Shown: positions 29,107-38,401, counted from the stretch's first letter. The stretch is 64,000 nt of DNA from Dechloromonas agitata is5 (GCF_000519045.1 NZ_KI912532.1:1054001-1118000); one strand, 5' to 3'. Made by a program: numbers and translations. The notes: a model not told the origin generated them from the sequence alone.

Positions 29107-30033
29107 TCAGTCGTGTGGGTGGGCGCAGCCGTGATGAGGGGGGTGGTCGTGATTTGGCCCGTGACGATGGCCGCAGCCGCCGACCTGGCCTGCGATGGCG
29201 GTATGGCTGTGGTCGTGCAGATGTTCTTCTTCGGCGTCGGCGCGGTATTTGCAGCCGTCGCATTCGAGCATGCGCCCCTCGGGAAGGGGCTCGCCGAGCA
29301 CCTTGGCGTCGAGCAGCGCAAAAATGCCCGGATCGAAGCCGAAATGGGTGCCGAGCGCGAAGGCGACCTGCGGGTACTGCTGCTTCAGGCGGGCCACCTG
29401 CTCCTGGATACGTTCGATCAGCACGCCGGTGAACAGATAAACCGGGACGATGGCAATCTGCATCGCACCCAGCCGGACCTGCCGCTGGACAACCGTTTCC
29501 AGGCGCGGCCAGGTGACGCCGGTAAAGGCCAGGTCGACCAGTTCATGGTCGTTGGCCTCGAAAATCCAGCGCGCCATCTTGGCTAATTCGCCGTTGGCGC
29601 CGGCATCCGACGAGCCGCGACCGAGCAGGATGACGCCAGTGCTCATCGGGTCGGGCATGGCCAGCTGCTTCATCAGCCGCTCCAGCTGGCCCTGCAGCAC
29701 GGCAAAAATGTCGCGCCCCATGCCGAGGTGACGGGTGACGGCGAATTCGACGCCGGGATGGCGCTGGCGGGCGTCTTCCAGCGCGTGCGGCAGCTCCATC
29801 TTGACGTGGCCGGCGGCATTCAGGATGAAGGGCAGAACGAGTACCTGCTTCGCTCCCCGGGCGGCGCGATCCAGGCCCTCGTCGAGCAGCACCTCGGCAT
29901 GCTCGATGAAACAGACCTCGATGCGCCAGTCCGGGTGGCGCTCGCGCCACTGGGCAGCGAAATTGATCGTTTCCTTGTTGCCCTGGCGGCCGCGTGAACC
30001 GTGGCCGACGAGCAGGAGGGTGGTGTCATTCAT
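29107..30033 (-). CDS. cbiX: Sirohydrochlorin cobaltochelatase CbiX (long form) with His-rich tail
   Basis: CbiX inserts cobalt into sirohydrochlorin. The 308-residue protein contains two chelatase half-domains: LLLVGHGSRGRQGN with the metal-site His and HVKMELPHAL, then GVILLGRGSSDAG and PVYLFTGVLI. The C-terminus has an MxxCxxC motif (MLECDGC) followed by a histidine-rich tail. The tail may bind cobalt and the Cys pair may bind an Fe-S cluster, as described for long CbiX proteins. Overlaps the end of cobM by 8 bases. Confidence 0.9.
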   Translation of the reverse strand: MNDTTLLLVGHGSRGRQGNKETINFAAQWRERHPDWRIEVCFIEHAEVLLDEGLDRAARGAKQVLVLPFILNAAGHVKMELPHALEDARQRHPGVEFAVTRHLGMGRDIFAVLQGQLERLMKQLAMPDPMSTGVILLGRGSSDAGANGELAKMARWIFEANDHELVDLAFTGVTWPRLETVVQRQVRLGAMQIAIVPVYLFTGVLIERIQEQVARLKQQYPQVAFALGTHFGFDPGIFALLDAKVLGEPLPEGRMLECDGCKYRADAEEEHLHDHSHTAIAGQVGGCGHRHGPNHDHPPHHGCAHPHD

Positions 30034-30844
30034 GCGTGGGGTTCTCCGTAGCCTTGCGGAAGCGGTGCGCAAACGTGGGGTCGTAGAGCTTGGAGCGGAT
30101 CAGGTCCGGCCAGTCGGCGGCACCCAGCGTTGGGCTGGCGACGATCATGGCCTGGCTGGCGATCTTCTCTTCCTGGCATTTGCGCTTGATGTCGCGGAGC
30201 GTGCCGCGCACGATCTTTTCCTCGCCCGGCCAGCTGGCCTTCTGCACCACCAGGATCGGCGCATCCTCGCTCCAGCCGGCTTTGATCAACGCTTCCTGCA
30301 CCTTGTGCAGCAGCGTGATGGACAGATAGATGCACAGCGTGGTCTTGTGCGCGGCGAGGGCTTCGAGCTCCTCGCCCGGCGGCATCGGCGTGCGGCCGGC
30401 GACGCGGGTGAGGATCACGGTCTGGGTGATTTCCGGCAGGGTCAGTGTTTCGCCGGCGGCGGCCATTGAGGCCATGGCCGACGACACGCCGGGCACCACG
30501 GCCCAGTCGATGCCGGCGGCAGTCAGCGGCCGGGTCATCTCGATCAGCGCGCCGTACAGGCCGGGGTCGCCGGTCTGCAGGCGGACCACTGTCGCATGTT
30601 TGCGGGCGGCGGCAGTCAGCCAGTCCGTCATCTCCTCCAGCGTCATGTCCTTGGAGTCGCGGATCTCGCAGCCGGCCGGGGCGTACAGCGTTGCTGCCTG
30701 ATCGACCAGCGAACCGGCGAACAGGATGGCGCCGGCCTGCTCCAGCAACCGGCGGCCCTTGACGGTGATCAGGTCCGGATCGCCGGGGCCGGCACCGACA
30801 AACCACACGGTGCCGGGCTGCGATGCGGGGTGGGGGGAAGTCAC
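30026..30844 (-). CDS. cobM: Precorrin-4 C11-methyltransferase (CobM/CbiF)
   Basis: This SAM methyltransferase acts on C11. The 272-residue protein has VWFVGAGPGDPDLITVKGRR, VRLQTGDPGLYGALIEM and VVPGVSSAMASMAAAGETL, matching CobM/CbiF. It starts 3 bases after cbiO, joining cobalt transport and corrin synthesis in one transcription unit. Confidence 0.94.
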   Translation of the reverse strand: MTSPHPASQPGTVWFVGAGPGDPDLITVKGRRLLEQAGAILFAGSLVDQAATLYAPAGCEIRDSKDMTLEEMTDWLTAAARKHATVVRLQTGDPGLYGALIEMTRPLTAAGIDWAVVPGVSSAMASMAAAGETLTLPEITQTVILTRVAGRTPMPPGEELEALAAHKTTLCIYLSITLLHKVQEALIKAGWSEDAPILVVQKASWPGEEKIVRGTLRDIKRKCQEEKIASQAMIVASPTLGAADWPDLIRSKLYDPTFAHRFRKATENPTHE

Positions 30845-30847
30845 GAT

Positions 30848-31681
30848 TCAGATTCCTTTCCAGGCGGCAAGTTGGAGATGCAGGGCATCCAGGCTGCGCG
30901 GTGCCTCGCCGGCCAGTCCGTGTGCTGCCAGCGCCCGGTGCAGTTCGACGACGGCCGGCAGAGGCTGGCCGGCGGCGCGCAGCGAGAGCACGTGTTGCGG
31001 GAGATCGGCGGCGGCAAACGAGGCCAGGCAGCGCCCGGCGGCGAGCAGGTGGACGTCGTCGGCCCAGCGGTAGGCGAAATCGACATCGTGCGTGGATAGC
31101 ACGATGGTGATGCCGCGTCCGGTCAGCGTATCGAGCAGGGCCTGCAGTTCGACCTGCATCGTCGCATCCAGCCCGGCCATCGGCTCGTCGAGCAGCAGCA
31201 CGTCGGGCTGCATGGCCAGCACACCGGCAATGCAGACGCGCTTTTTCTGGCCGAAGCTCAGATGGTGCACCGGCTTGTCGGCCAACTCGCGCAGGCCGAC
31301 GGCGGCCAGCGCGTCATCCACCCGGCGGCGCACCGTCGCTTCGTCCAGCCCGAGATTGAGCGGGCCGAAGGAAACATCCTCGATCACGCTGGCCGAGAAC
31401 AGCTGGCGATCCGGGTTCTGGAAAACCAGCCCGACCCGGCGGCGCAGCGCATTCAGGCCCCCGCGGCTGTATTCGACCGGCTGGCCGGCAAAGCGCACGC
31501 CGCCGGCGGTCGGCCGCAGCAGGGCGTTGAAGTGCTGCAGCAGGGAGGTTTTGCCCGAGCCGTTGCTGCCGAGCAGCGCATTGCGGCTGCCGCTGCGGAT
31601 GGTCAGCGAGCAGCCGTCGAGGCCGACGCTCCCGTCGGGATAAACGTGGCTGAGGGCGCAGGCTTCGAGTAACGGGCTCAT
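30848..31681 (-). CDS. cbiO: Cobalt ECF transporter ATPase CbiO
   Basis: CbiO is the ATPase of the CbiMNQO cobalt importer. The 277-residue protein has Walker A GSNGSGKTS (about 38 to 46), a Q-loop in VFQNPDRQLF, signature LSFGQKKRV and Walker B VLLLDEPMAGLD. The C-terminal ~50 residues are an extra Ala/Leu-rich tail. Overlaps cbiQ by ATGA. Confidence 0.93.
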   Translation of the reverse strand: MSPLLEACALSHVYPDGSVGLDGCSLTIRSGSRNALLGSNGSGKTSLLQHFNALLRPTAGGVRFAGQPVEYSRGGLNALRRRVGLVFQNPDRQLFSASVIEDVSFGPLNLGLDEATVRRRVDDALAAVGLRELADKPVHHLSFGQKKRVCIAGVLAMQPDVLLLDEPMAGLDATMQVELQALLDTLTGRGITIVLSTHDVDFAYRWADDVHLLAAGRCLASFAAADLPQHVLSLRAAGQPLPAVVELHRALAAHGLAGEAPRSLDALHLQLAAWKGI

Positions 31682-32409
31682 ACGGCCAGTCTCGCCAGCA
31701 GGATGAGCAGCACTCCGGCGAATGCGGCATAGGCCGTGTCGCGCCGGGCGTGGTCGAATTCCGGGCTGAGCAGGCGCAGCGCGCCGTTGCCGTTGCGGGC
31801 CTGCGCCGCGCGGTGCAGGCCTTGGGCGCGTTGCCAGACCTGGAGCGTCAGGTTGGCGGCGAGCAGGCCAAGCGAGCGGCGGGTCAGCCGGGTCGAGGCA
31901 TAGCCCAGGCGGGCGCGTTGAGCGGTGGCCGTGTCCTGCAACGCGGCGGAGAAAACGAACAGCATGCGGTAGCACAGCACCATCAGGTCGAGCAGCAGTT
32001 CCGGGCAGCGCAGGCGGCGCAGCAGGCTAATCAGGTCGGGCAGCGGCGTGGTCAGCACCAGGCCGAGCAGGGCGGCCAGTGCGGCCAGCGAGCGGGCGGT
32101 CAGTGAAGCTACGCGCGGCCAGGCTTCGGGTGCCCAGCGCCAGGAGAAATCGGCGTCGATGGCGACGAGCAGCGTCAAGCCGGAGAGGGCGAGAAAACCG
32201 ATGGCCGGTGCGGCGGCGCGTCCATAGAGAGCTGGCGCGACGCGAGCTCCCAGGCAGGCCACCCCGGCCAGCAGCACGGCGACGAGCAGCGCTGCCGCCG
32301 GCGTCGGTGCGGCGAAGGCGGCAATCAAGCCGCCCAGGGCTAAGGTGCCCTTGGCCGCCGGGCTGACGCGTCGCCAGCGGTTGCCGTAAGCCGCCTGCTC
32401 AATCAGCAC
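31678..32409 (-). CDS. cbiQ: Cobalt ECF transporter transmembrane subunit CbiQ
   Basis: This 243-residue hydrophobic protein is the coupling (T) subunit of the cobalt importer. About five membrane helices and the cytoplasmic AQRARLGYAS motif (family Ala-Arg-Gly signature region) are seen. The start is GTG 32409 with GAGGAG 7 bases upstream, overlapping the cbiN end by 11 bases; the longer reading covers cbiN in another frame. Confidence 0.88.
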   Translation of the reverse strand: MLIEQAAYGNRWRRVSPAAKGTLALGGLIAAFAAPTPAAALLVAVLLAGVACLGARVAPALYGRAAAPAIGFLALSGLTLLVAIDADFSWRWAPEAWPRVASLTARSLAALAALLGLVLTTPLPDLISLLRRLRCPELLLDLMVLCYRMLFVFSAALQDTATAQRARLGYASTRLTRRSLGLLAANLTLQVWQRAQGLHRAAQARNGNGALRLLSPEFDHARRDTAYAAFAGVLLILLARLAV

Positions 32410-32752
32410 GGGGCTTCTCCTCGTTCTTCGTCTGGCCTTCGGTTTTCCGGCGCCAACGGTCGCGGGTGACGACACAGCCCAGCCAGTAGCCGATCACCCC
32501 GGCCCCGAGCGCGGCCTGCAGGGCGAAAAGGAGCGAGGCGATTTCACCGCTGGCCGGTTCGATCAACGGTGTGAACCACGGTTCGTAGCCCGGCGCTACC
32601 TGGCCGATGGCCTGCTGGGCGCGTCCGTCTGCACCGCCAAAGGCCTCACCGGGCTGGCCGTCGGGGCCGGGGGCGGGTTGCGGCGCGAACCACAACGGCA
32701 AGGCGCTGAGCAGGATGACGGCGATGATTAGCAGCCAGTTCTGCTTCTTCAT
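32399..32752 (-). CDS. cbiN: Cobalt transport accessory protein CbiN
   Basis: CbiN assists metal loading of CbiM. The 117-residue protein has two membrane helices (about 6 to 24 and 70 to 92) flanking a periplasmic loop with [11 protein letters not shown] and GYEPWF, typical of CbiN. ATGA overlap with cbiM. The extra charged C-terminal tail (residues about 97 to 117) is longer than usual. Confidence 0.9.
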   Translation of the reverse strand: MKKQNWLLIIAVILLSALPLWFAPQPAPGPDGQPGEAFGGADGRAQQAIGQVAPGYEPWFTPLIEPASGEIASLLFALQAALGAGVIGYWLGCVVTRDRWRRKTEGQTKNEEKPRAD

Positions 32753-33426
32753 GCCTGCTTCCCCTGCGGGGCGAACAGCGGCAGGTGGCGCAATTCCTCG
32801 GCGTTGAAGCGGGTCAGTGCATTGACCACCAGCACGGTGAGCAAGCCTTCACTGATGGCGAGTGGAATCTGCGTGATGGCGAAGATGCCACCAAATTTGA
32901 GCAGCGATGCGGCAAAGCCGCCGGCCGGGTCGGGAAAGGCCCAGGCGAGCTGGAGGCTGGTCGTCAGGTAGGTGGCCAGGTCGCCCAGGCTGGCGGCAGC
33001 GAAGACGCAGGCGGCGAGTGGCAGCCCGAGGCGGCGGCCAAGGCGGAACAGCCCAGCGGCAACCAGCGGGCCGACGATGGCCATCGAAAAGAGATTGGCG
33101 CCCAGCGTGGTCAGGCCGCCGTGGGCGAGGAGCAGCGCCTGGAACAGCAGCACGACAAGGCCGACCGGCACCATGGCTAGCGGTCCGAAGAGCAGGGCAC
33201 CGAGGCCAACACCGGTCGGGTGCGAGCAACTGCCAGTCACGGACGGCAGCTTGAGTGCCGAGAGGACGAAGGAAAAGGCGGCGGCGACACCGAGCAGCAT
33301 CCGCTGCTCCGGGCGTTCATTCAATTGCCGGCGTACCGAACGCAGGCCGAGGGCGACGAAGGGCGCCGACGCGATGCTCCAGCCGAGCGCGTGCTCGACT
33401 GGAAGAAAACCTTCCATGATGTGCAT
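32749..33426 (-). CDS. cbiM: Cobalt ECF transporter substrate-binding subunit CbiM
   Basis: CbiM begins MHIMEGFLP, whose Met1-His2 N-terminus forms part of the square-planar Co2+ site; a further conserved His is in [12 protein letters not shown]. The 225-residue protein has about six to seven membrane helices. It is the first gene after a cobalamin riboswitch, with GGGGAGAAG as ribosome binding site, so cobalt uptake and ring synthesis are controlled together. Confidence 0.94.
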   Translation of the reverse strand: MHIMEGFLPVEHALGWSIASAPFVALGLRSVRRQLNERPEQRMLLGVAAAFSFVLSALKLPSVTGSCSHPTGVGLGALLFGPLAMVPVGLVVLLFQALLLAHGGLTTLGANLFSMAIVGPLVAAGLFRLGRRLGLPLAACVFAAASLGDLATYLTTSLQLAWAFPDPAGGFAASLLKFGGIFAITQIPLAISEGLLTVLVVNALTRFNAEELRHLPLFAPQGKQA

Positions 33427-33428
33427 GA

Positions 33429-33463
33429 CTTCTCCCCGAAGCTACAAAAACCACCGGGGGAAG
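33429..33463 (-). promoter_or_regulatory. Hairpin masking the cbiM ribosome binding site
   Basis: On the minus strand CTTCCCC (33463 downward) can pair with the cbiM ribosome binding site GGGGAGAAG, with one bulged A, across an 18-base loop. It is a plausible expression platform through which the riboswitch blocks translation. Pairing is read by eye. Confidence 0.5.
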
Positions 33464-33564
33464 ATGCGGATCGGAGGAGAGGCCGGGGGCGGGAATCAAG
33501 GAGAGACCGGGCCGGGCATCGCTTCAGAACCGTTCTCATCACCCCGGAGAATGGCACTACAACG

Positions 33565-33735
33565 TTTTCGGGCCGGTCTTCTGGCTCGCCGTCGTCCTTC
33601 CCCGCGCCTTCCCGTGCGAACACAGTGGCGGATGCGGAGTCGTCAGGCTTACAGCAGCGGGGGCTGCGCCGGAATGCCCGCTTGCGCGAGGTCACCGGCT
33701 TCCCGTTTCACCCTTGCTTGCATAACAAGCGCGGG
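33565..33735 (-). ncRNA. Cobalamin riboswitch upstream of cbiMNQO-cob operon
   Basis: The leader, read on the minus strand, has the conserved blocks of the cobalamin aptamer in order: GGGAAGCCGGTG, then GCAGCCCCCGCTGCTGTAAGC (core near 33646-33667), CCACTG, GGGAAGG, and the B12 box AGCCAGAAGACC (33575-33586). The gap 33427-33783 contains this aptamer plus the ribosome-binding-site hairpin and no gene. Adenosylcobalamin binding is expected to repress the operon. Ends are approximate. Confidence 0.92.
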
Positions 33736-33783
33736 CACCCGAAAAATGTGAATTCTAATGAAAAATGAATGAATAGGCTATGT

Positions 33784-34374
33784 TCAGAACTCCAGTCCCG
33801 GCATGGCCTTGATGCCGCTCTGGAAGGCGTGCTTTTCCATGCCGATGTCGCTCACCGTGTCGGCCACCTCGCGCAGCGCCTCGGGGGCGGCGCGGCCGGT
33901 GATGATGACGTGCTGCATCAAGGGGCGCGACAGTAGCTTGGCGATGACGGTGTCGAGGTCCAGCCAGCCGTACTTGAAGGCGTAGGTCATTTCGTCGAGC
34001 ACGACGAGGCCAATGGCCGGGTCGCTCAGGTGGCCGCAGGCCACATCCCAGGCGGCCTGGGCGGCGCGGGCGTCGCGATCCTTGTCCTGGGTTTCCCAGG
34101 TAAAGCCTTCGCCACCGACGTGCCAGTGCACGCCGGGCTGACGGCGGAAAAAGGCTTCTTCGCCGGTATCCGAGCGGCCCTTGACGAACTGCACGACGCC
34201 GACCTGCAGGCCGTGGCCGAGGGCGCGGGCGACGACGCCGAAGGCGGCGCTCGACTTACCCTTGCCGTTGCCGGTATTGACCACCAGCACGCCGCGTTCT
34301 TCCTGGGCGGCGGCGATCTTGCCGTCGACGACGGCCTTCTTCTTCTGCATGCGTTGTTCGTGCGTAACGTTCAT
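33784..34374 (-). CDS. cobO: Cob(I)alamin/corrinoid adenosyltransferase (CobO/BtuR)
   Basis: This enzyme transfers the 5'-deoxyadenosyl group of ATP to Co(I) corrinoids. The 196-residue protein has a P-loop GNGKGKSSAAFG (about 36 to 47), VVQFVKGRSDTGEE and LVVLDEMTYAFKYGW, matching BtuR/CobO rather than PduO. It is the last gene of the second riboswitch-controlled operon, 3 bases after the ABC ATPase, so imported corrinoids are adenosylated in step with uptake. Confidence 0.95.
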   Translation of the reverse strand: MNVTHEQRMQKKKAVVDGKIAAAQEERGVLVVNTGNGKGKSSAAFGVVARALGHGLQVGVVQFVKGRSDTGEEAFFRRQPGVHWHVGGEGFTWETQDKDRDARAAQAAWDVACGHLSDPAIGLVVLDEMTYAFKYGWLDLDTVIAKLLSRPLMQHVIITGRAAPEALREVADTVSDIGMEKHAFQSGIKAMPGLEF

Positions 34375-34377
34375 TTT

Positions 34378-35151
34378 CTATTCCGGAATGAAGCAGCGAT
34401 GGCCGCGGTCTTCGATCTGCCGCAGGCCATAGCCGTAGAGTTCGGACAGCGTTGCCGCCGTCAGGATGTCGTCGACCGGCCCCAGGCGGGTCTGGCCGTC
34501 GCCATAAACCAGCAGCGCCCGGTCGCAGAAGCGATGGGCCAGCGCCGGGTCGTGCAGGACCATGATGACGCCGGCGCCGCAGTCGCGGGCGGTGCCGGCG
34601 AACAGTTCGAGCACCGCCATCTGGTGGTTGAGGTCGAGGTGCGACAAGGGTTCGTCGAGCAGGTAGAGCGGGGCCGCCTGGGTGAGCAGCGTGGCGATGG
34701 CCAGGCGCTGGCGTTCGCCGCCCGACAGGGTGTGGATCTGCCGCTCTTCCATGCCGGCCAGGCCCACCGCACGCAGGGCGCCGCGGGCCAGTTCGGCGTC
34801 GCGCGTCGATTCCCAGTCCCAACGGCCGAGGTGTGGGTGGCGTCCGGTGAGGGCCGTTTCGAGCACTGTCGACCCGAACGGATCGTTCTGGAACTGACCG
34901 AGCCAGGCACGACGCAGCGCAGCCTGCCGCGGATGCAGCAGGGCGGCGTCCTCGCCCTCAAGCAGCACGGCCCCGCTGGCCGGTTTGCGCAGGCCGGCCA
35001 GGGTGGACAGCAGGGTCGACTTGCCCGCCCCGTTGCGGCCCAGGATGGCCAGCCGCTCACCGCTCGCCACGCCGAGGTTGAGGCGGTCGATGATGGCCTT
35101 GTCGCCGATGGTGACGCGCAACTGGCGGGCTTCGATCAGCGGCTGGTTCAT
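34378..35151 (-). CDS. btuD: Vitamin B12 ABC transporter ATPase
   Basis: This 257-residue FecE/BtuD-type ATPase has Walker A GRNGAGKST (about 37 to 45), Q-loop LGQFQNDPF, signature LSGGERQR and Walker B YLLDEPLSHLD. ATGA overlap with the permease. The B12 role is inferred from riboswitch control and neighbours; siderophore ATPases look similar. Confidence 0.88.
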   Translation of the reverse strand: MNQPLIEARQLRVTIGDKAIIDRLNLGVASGERLAILGRNGAGKSTLLSTLAGLRKPASGAVLLEGEDAALLHPRQAALRRAWLGQFQNDPFGSTVLETALTGRHPHLGRWDWESTRDAELARGALRAVGLAGMEERQIHTLSGGERQRLAIATLLTQAAPLYLLDEPLSHLDLNHQMAVLELFAGTARDCGAGVIMVLHDPALAHRFCDRALLVYGDGQTRLGPVDDILTAATLSELYGYGLRQIEDRGHRCFIPE

Positions 35152-36125
35152 TTCGGCTGCCTCGACAGCAGGAAGAGGAAGACCGGCACGCCGATCAGCG
35201 CGGTCAGCACGCCGACCGGCAACTGCTGCGGGGCGATCAGCGTGCGGGCCAGCGTGTCGGCCAGCACCAGCAGCGAGCCGCCGGCGAGCACCGAGGCCGG
35301 CAGCAGCAGGCGCTGGTCGTTGCCGGTGGCCAGCCGCACCAGGTGGGGCACGACCAGGCCGACGAAACCGATCGAACCGGCCGTCGTCACCGAAGCGGCG
35401 GTGGCCAGCGAAGCGAGCAGGTAGATGGCGTAGCGCAGGCGATCGACGGCGACGCCCAGGGCCTGCGCCTGCATCATGCCGCGCGACAGCAGGTTCAGTT
35501 CGCGGGCGAACGGCATGGCCAGTGTCAGCGCCACGACCAGGGCCGCCAAGGGCGGCCACCACTGCGAGCTTTGACCGAGGTCGCCCATCAGCCAGAACAG
35601 CATGCCCCGCAGCTTGTGTTCCTCCGCGATGGCCAGCATCAAGGCAACCAGCGCGCCGCAGCCGGCGGCGACGATGACGCCGGTGAGCAGCAGCCGGGTC
35701 TGCGTCCAGCTGCCGTCGCCATGCGCCAGGCCGAAGACGATGAACATCGCGCCGAGCGCGCCGGCAAAGGCCAATCCGTCGATGCCGAGCACCGGCAGAC
35801 CGATCAGGATGGCAAACATCGCCCCTACCCCGGCCCCGCCGGAAATACCCAGCACGTAAGGATCGGCCAGTGGATTCCGCAACAGCACCTGCATCAGGGC
35901 ACCGGCCAGGGCGAGCAGCCCGCCGCAGGCAAAACCGGCGATGGCGCGCGGCAGACGCAACTGCAGGACAACGTCACCGCCGCCGCCCTCGCGGCCCAGC
36001 AGGGCGGCAAAAACATCGGCGTAGGCCACCTTGAAGCTGCCTACCGTCAACGCCAGCATGAAACTGCCCACGGCCAGCAGGCAGAGGGCGGAAAGAATCA
36101 GGATGGCGCGACGGCGGGTGGGCAT
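35148..36125 (-). CDS. btuC: Vitamin B12 ABC transporter permease (FecCD family)
   Basis: This 325-residue permease has about ten membrane helices and the FecCD signatures RLPRAIAGFACGGLLALAG, QVLLRNPLADPYVLGISGGAG and GSIGFVGLVVPHLVR. It abuts btuB with no gap. A BtuF periplasmic binding protein is absent from this operon and from the window, so it must be encoded elsewhere or be dispensable. Confidence 0.88.
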   Translation of the reverse strand: MPTRRRAILILSALCLLAVGSFMLALTVGSFKVAYADVFAALLGREGGGGDVVLQLRLPRAIAGFACGGLLALAGALMQVLLRNPLADPYVLGISGGAGVGAMFAILIGLPVLGIDGLAFAGALGAMFIVFGLAHGDGSWTQTRLLLTGVIVAAGCGALVALMLAIAEEHKLRGMLFWLMGDLGQSSQWWPPLAALVVALTLAMPFARELNLLSRGMMQAQALGVAVDRLRYAIYLLASLATAASVTTAGSIGFVGLVVPHLVRLATGNDQRLLLPASVLAGGSLLVLADTLARTLIAPQQLPVGVLTALIGVPVFLFLLSRQPK

Positions 36126-38093
36126 TTACTTGAAGTCGTAGCGGAGGCTGACAAAGAAGCTGCGCTTGTCGCCGGGGTAGTAGAAATAGTCGCTGCGCGC
36201 TGTCGAATACAGGGCGTATGGCGCGTAGTGCCGGTTGGTGGCATTGAGGACGCGGGCTGAAATGGTGACAGGCCCGGTCTTCCAGTCGGCCAGCAGATCC
36301 ACTGTGGTGTAGCCGGACAGGATCTTACGTTCGTTGGCGTAGTCGCCGCTGAAATGGCGGTCGCCGACGTAATTGGTCGAAATGCCGTAGCGGCCGATCC
36401 GGCCACCATCCCAATTGATCAGCAGGGAGGCCTTGTTGTTCGGAACCATGGGTACCGCCTTGCCCTGGTAGCGCCCTTCGCGGAACTCGGCCTGAGCGTA
36501 GGTGTAGGCCAGGCGGGATTTCAGCGTCGGGGTCATGCGCCAGGTCATTTCCGTTTCCAGGCCGCGCCGACGGGTCGGGTCGAAATTGACGTTGGCTCCC
36601 CGTGCCCCGTCATAGCCGATCTCGTCCTCGAGATCAATCTGGTAGGCCGAGGCCTGTAGCGAAACGGGGCCACGTACGATACTGCCGCCGACCTCGCGGA
36701 CGGTGCCATGTTGCGGTTTCAGATTCCCGGCATAGACGGTGTTGCCGGTCAGTGCGTCATAGCCGAACAACTCGTCGGTGTTGGCGAAGCGGAAGGTGGT
36801 GCCCAGCTTGCCGTAGACGCGCCAGCCGGTATCGCTGTAGGCCAGGCCGGCATCCCAGGCGCTGCGCGATTGTTCGCTGCTACCGGTCATCGCCGGCATG
36901 AAATAGGTCGGGTAGGCCTCCTGGTCGGCGCGCTGTTTCATGCGCTGAGTGCGTGCGCCAAGGGTTAAGGCCAGACGTTCGGTCAGTCCCGTCGTGTTTT
37001 GCACGTAGGCCGCCGTGCTGTCCTGTTCGGCGCGATTGTTGGCATACGAAGAGTAGGTGTTGGTCACTGTACCGGTGTAGTAGTCGGCACCCAGCACGGT
37101 TTCACTCTTCAGTCCGACGAGGCCGTGGGCCCAACGCAGACGGGGGGTCAGCGATACCATGTCGCGTTGCCGGTCAGCAACGCTGCCAAAGGAAAAATTC
37201 TCGAAATGCTGGTCGGCATGGTCGACTGAAACCTCGGCCTCGAAACGCAGGCTGTCGCTGAACTGAACGGCAACGCCCGGACGCACGCGGTAACCGTCCT
37301 TGCGCTGGGTGTCGAGCGGGTTGCGGGCCTGTTTCGGATCGGTCCGGTAGATGCGTTCGGCAATCGAACCCGGGGCGCCGGAACTTTCAGTATAGATGGC
37401 AAAATCGGTGAACACATCGGCCCGGGAAAAGGCCCACCCCAGACGACCGGCCAGCGATTTCTGGTCGGCCTGGCTGTTCTTTCGCCAGCCGTCGGTGTTC
37501 CCATAATGGGCTTTCAGGTTGGCGTAGCCTTCGTTGCCGCCGACGGAAATTTCGCCATCCACCGTCTGGGAGTTGAAGCTACCGAAGCCGACAGCGGCCG
37601 AGGCCGCATTGCGCGCCGATTTGTCGGTCACGATGTTGATCACGCCGCCGGTCGCCCGGTCACCGTAAAGCACGGTGCCGGCCCCGCGCATGATTTCGAT
37701 ACGCTCGATGCTCGACAGCGGAATGATCGACCAGTCGATGGCACTCATATCGATAGGATTCATGCGCTGACCGTCAATCAGGATCAGGGTGTTGTGGCCA
37801 GCGACTTCGCCGAAGCCGCGCAGATCTACGGTGGCATCGATCCCCATGTTGCCGTAAAGGGGCGTTACTGAAACACCGGCACTGCTCTTCAGTAAATCCG
37901 GAATGCTGCGGGCAGCCGAATTGCGGATGTCTTCCCGGGAAATGATGCTGATGTTACCGGCGACGGCCGGCGATTTTTCGGCAAAACGCGTTGCGCTGAC
38001 GACAACGGTGTCGAGCTGGCTAATCGGCTGCGCGATGGCGGCCGAAATGGCAAAGGCAGGCAACAGTGCCATTGGCTTGAAACGTGGATACAT
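36126..38093 (-). CDS. btuB: TonB-dependent corrinoid receptor, BtuB-like
   Basis: This 655-residue outer-membrane receptor has a signal peptide ending near ISAAIAQ, a TonB-box-like DTVVVSATR (about 29 to 37), a plug domain (about 45 to 155, with VDLRGFG, ILIDGQRMN and GAGTVLYGDRATGGVINIVT) and a 22-strand barrel ending in the aromatic-rich FFVSLRYDFK. It heads the btuB-btuC-btuD-cobO operon and has its own cobalamin riboswitch, supporting B12 as substrate. Confidence 0.9.
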   Translation of the reverse strand: MYPRFKPMALLPAFAISAAIAQPISQLDTVVVSATRFAEKSPAVAGNISIISREDIRNSAARSIPDLLKSSAGVSVTPLYGNMGIDATVDLRGFGEVAGHNTLILIDGQRMNPIDMSAIDWSIIPLSSIERIEIMRGAGTVLYGDRATGGVINIVTDKSARNAASAAVGFGSFNSQTVDGEISVGGNEGYANLKAHYGNTDGWRKNSQADQKSLAGRLGWAFSRADVFTDFAIYTESSGAPGSIAERIYRTDPKQARNPLDTQRKDGYRVRPGVAVQFSDSLRFEAEVSVDHADQHFENFSFGSVADRQRDMVSLTPRLRWAHGLVGLKSETVLGADYYTGTVTNTYSSYANNRAEQDSTAAYVQNTTGLTERLALTLGARTQRMKQRADQEAYPTYFMPAMTGSSEQSRSAWDAGLAYSDTGWRVYGKLGTTFRFANTDELFGYDALTGNTVYAGNLKPQHGTVREVGGSIVRGPVSLQASAYQIDLEDEIGYDGARGANVNFDPTRRRGLETEMTWRMTPTLKSRLAYTYAQAEFREGRYQGKAVPMVPNNKASLLINWDGGRIGRYGISTNYVGDRHFSGDYANERKILSGYTTVDLLADWKTGPVTISARVLNATNRHYAPYALYSTARSDYFYYPGDKRSFFVSLRYDFK

Positions 38094-38105
38094 TTTCTTC
38101 CTTTC

Positions 38106-38127
38106 CCGGCAGGCGTCCCCGCTACCG
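38106..38127 (-). promoter_or_regulatory. Conserved leader hairpin before the btuB ribosome binding site
   Basis: CCGG-TA-GCG, loop GGGA, CGC-CTG-CCGG, read on the minus strand, directly precedes the AAGGAAG site of btuB. The same element, with the same loop, precedes the second receptor gene. It is a likely riboswitch expression platform. Confidence 0.5.
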
Positions 38128-38194
38128 GAATACGTTGAGAAGAAGTGCCGTCGCGCAGCGATTCATGAAATTGTTGTCGCGGCACTTCCAGTGG

Positions 38195-38377
38195 TGTTCC
38201 AGGCCGGTATCCGGGCTCGCAAGTCTTTGACGTATCGCCTTCCCAGGTGGTGACCCAGTGGCTATGTGATACGCCCGCACTCGCTTACCGTTGCGGGGGC
38301 AGCAGCGGAATGATCTCGTCGGAGACGCACCGCTTTCCCGTTTAACTGCGTTTGGAGAACCCGCACGCAGCACCTGT
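38195..38377 (-). ncRNA. Cobalamin riboswitch upstream of btuB-btuC-btuD-cobO
   Basis: Minus-strand leader with AACGGGAAAGCGGTGCG, then GCTGCCCCCGCAACGGTAAGC (38283-38303), GCCACTGGG, TGGGAAGGCG and a B12-box-like GAGCCCGGATACCGGCC. These are the full set of cobalamin aptamer blocks. It occupies most of the 340-base gap 38094-38433. The sequence is close to the third riboswitch in this window, indicating duplication. Confidence 0.93.
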
Positions 38378-38382
38378 AACGA

Positions 38383-38401
38383 CCGCCATTTTACCTGGCG
38401 G
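38383..38401 (-). terminator. Possible weak terminator hairpin after second receptor gene
   Basis: CCGCCA, 7-base loop, TGGCGG. It follows the 38434 stop by 32 bases on the minus strand and precedes the riboswitch. There is no U-run after it, so termination is uncertain; it may be part of the riboswitch P1 region instead. Confidence 0.3.
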
